The notes under the pieces: model-generated
Told to the model about the DNA's origin: nothing
The model's input: only the letters and a program-made list of their open reading frames with translations
Database searches by the model: none
NCBI RefSeq assembly: GCF_900129385.1
Contig: NZ_FQVO01000014.1
Span: 23,473 to 87,472, forward strand
Length of the DNA stretch: 64,000 nucleotides
Origin: Chryseobacterium takakiae
Lineage (GTDB): Bacteria; Bacteroidota; Bacteroidia; Flavobacteriales; Weeksellaceae
Direction: 5' to 3'
Shown here: piece after piece, positions 63,890 to 64,000 of the stretch
How the letters are laid out: each line of letters starts with the position of its first letter
Position numbering within the stretch: position 1 is the stretch's first letter
Made by a program: the position numbers and the translations under genes

Positions 63890-64000
63890 TTAGGCGACTT
63901 TCTTCCTTAAATTGTGGGCTAAAGCATGCAATCCGAACTCAATTTCTACTTTTTTGAGAGATTTTAGCATAAATCTCTTAAAATGATGATTGTGTTTGAG
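63890..64000 (-). mobile_element. IS1182-like transposase, C-terminal end (cut by window edge)
   Basis: On the minus strand the frame ends at TAA 63892-63890 and reads ...HNHHFKRFMLKSLKKVEIEF then GLHALAHNLRKKVA. The HFKRFMLK-L-KV-IE-GLHALAHNLRKK pattern is the C-terminus of IS1182-family DDE transposases. The rest lies past the right edge. Confidence 0.7.

Overview
The window looks like chromosomal DNA of a Chryseobacterium-type flavobacterium (Bacteroidota, Weeksellaceae). The evidence is: low GC; promoters of the Bacteroidota type (TAnnTTTG box shortly upstream of starts); type IX secretion (T9SS type B) C-terminal sorting domains; families typical of the phylum (DUF5686, BT_3928/DoxX-like, DUF1501/DUF1800, DUF1599, paired YceI proteins, a fused methionine sulfoxide reductase); and intergenic repeats of flavobacterial type. 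Both edges cut genes: a secreted repeat protein on the left and an IS1182-like transposase end on the right. All calls are by eye; no database search was run.

Layout. 1-5.1 kb: two modular T9SS type B surface proteins. 5.2-14.6 kb: an accessory RNA-repair island with two RlaP-type nucleotidyltransferases, a hypothetical gene, a broken ATP-grasp gene, a structured palindromic element, a large protein of unknown function, a 112-nt tRNA-like RNA with an enlarged anticodon arm, RtcB RNA ligase, a HopJ-family protein and a WYL-domain regulator. 14.7-17.3 kb: DUF1501/DUF1800 pair. 17.5-25.5 kb: outer membrane protein, glucokinase, two YceI proteins, secreted protein, hydrolase, ammonium transporter, L-serine ammonia-lyase. 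25.6-33.9 kb (minus strand): prephenate dehydrogenase behind an apparent Tyr-codon attenuator, cation:proton antiporter, LytTR two-component pair, small lipoprotein and membrane proteins, alanine dehydrogenase, TsaE and a degenerate GT51-like protein. 34-37.9 kb: dnaG, clpP, a repeat cluster and a PfpI/DJ-1 protein. 38-47.2 kb: tpiA, a TerB-like protein, a DoxX-like protein, DUF1599, folP and two DUF5686 outer membrane proteins. 47.4-48.5 kb: a 145-bp-period palindromic repeat array with a GIY-YIG nuclease gene inside one repeat unit. 48.5-54 kb: alaS and a sigma factor / anti-sigma-like / DUF417 / MsrAB cluster. 54-64 kb: tandem repeats, a paralogous membrane-protein pair with an ABC transporter, an AAA ATPase, prfB, DedA, an esterase-like lipoprotein, DUF808 and the IS remnant.

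How the parts may work together. The RNA-repair island combines an RNA ligase (RtcB), nucleotidyltransferases of a family named for RNA repair, a regulator and a tRNA mimic, which suggests sensing or repair of cleaved tRNA. The tyrA leader has a promoter box, a possibly leaderless 18-residue ORF with three consecutive Tyr codons, a predicted antiterminator and a terminator just before tyrA, which is the layout of ribosome-mediated attenuation. The GIY-YIG/palindrome array looks like a small mobile or self-propagating repeat family with its gene-bearing form inside the array. The rest is mostly housekeeping and envelope genes.
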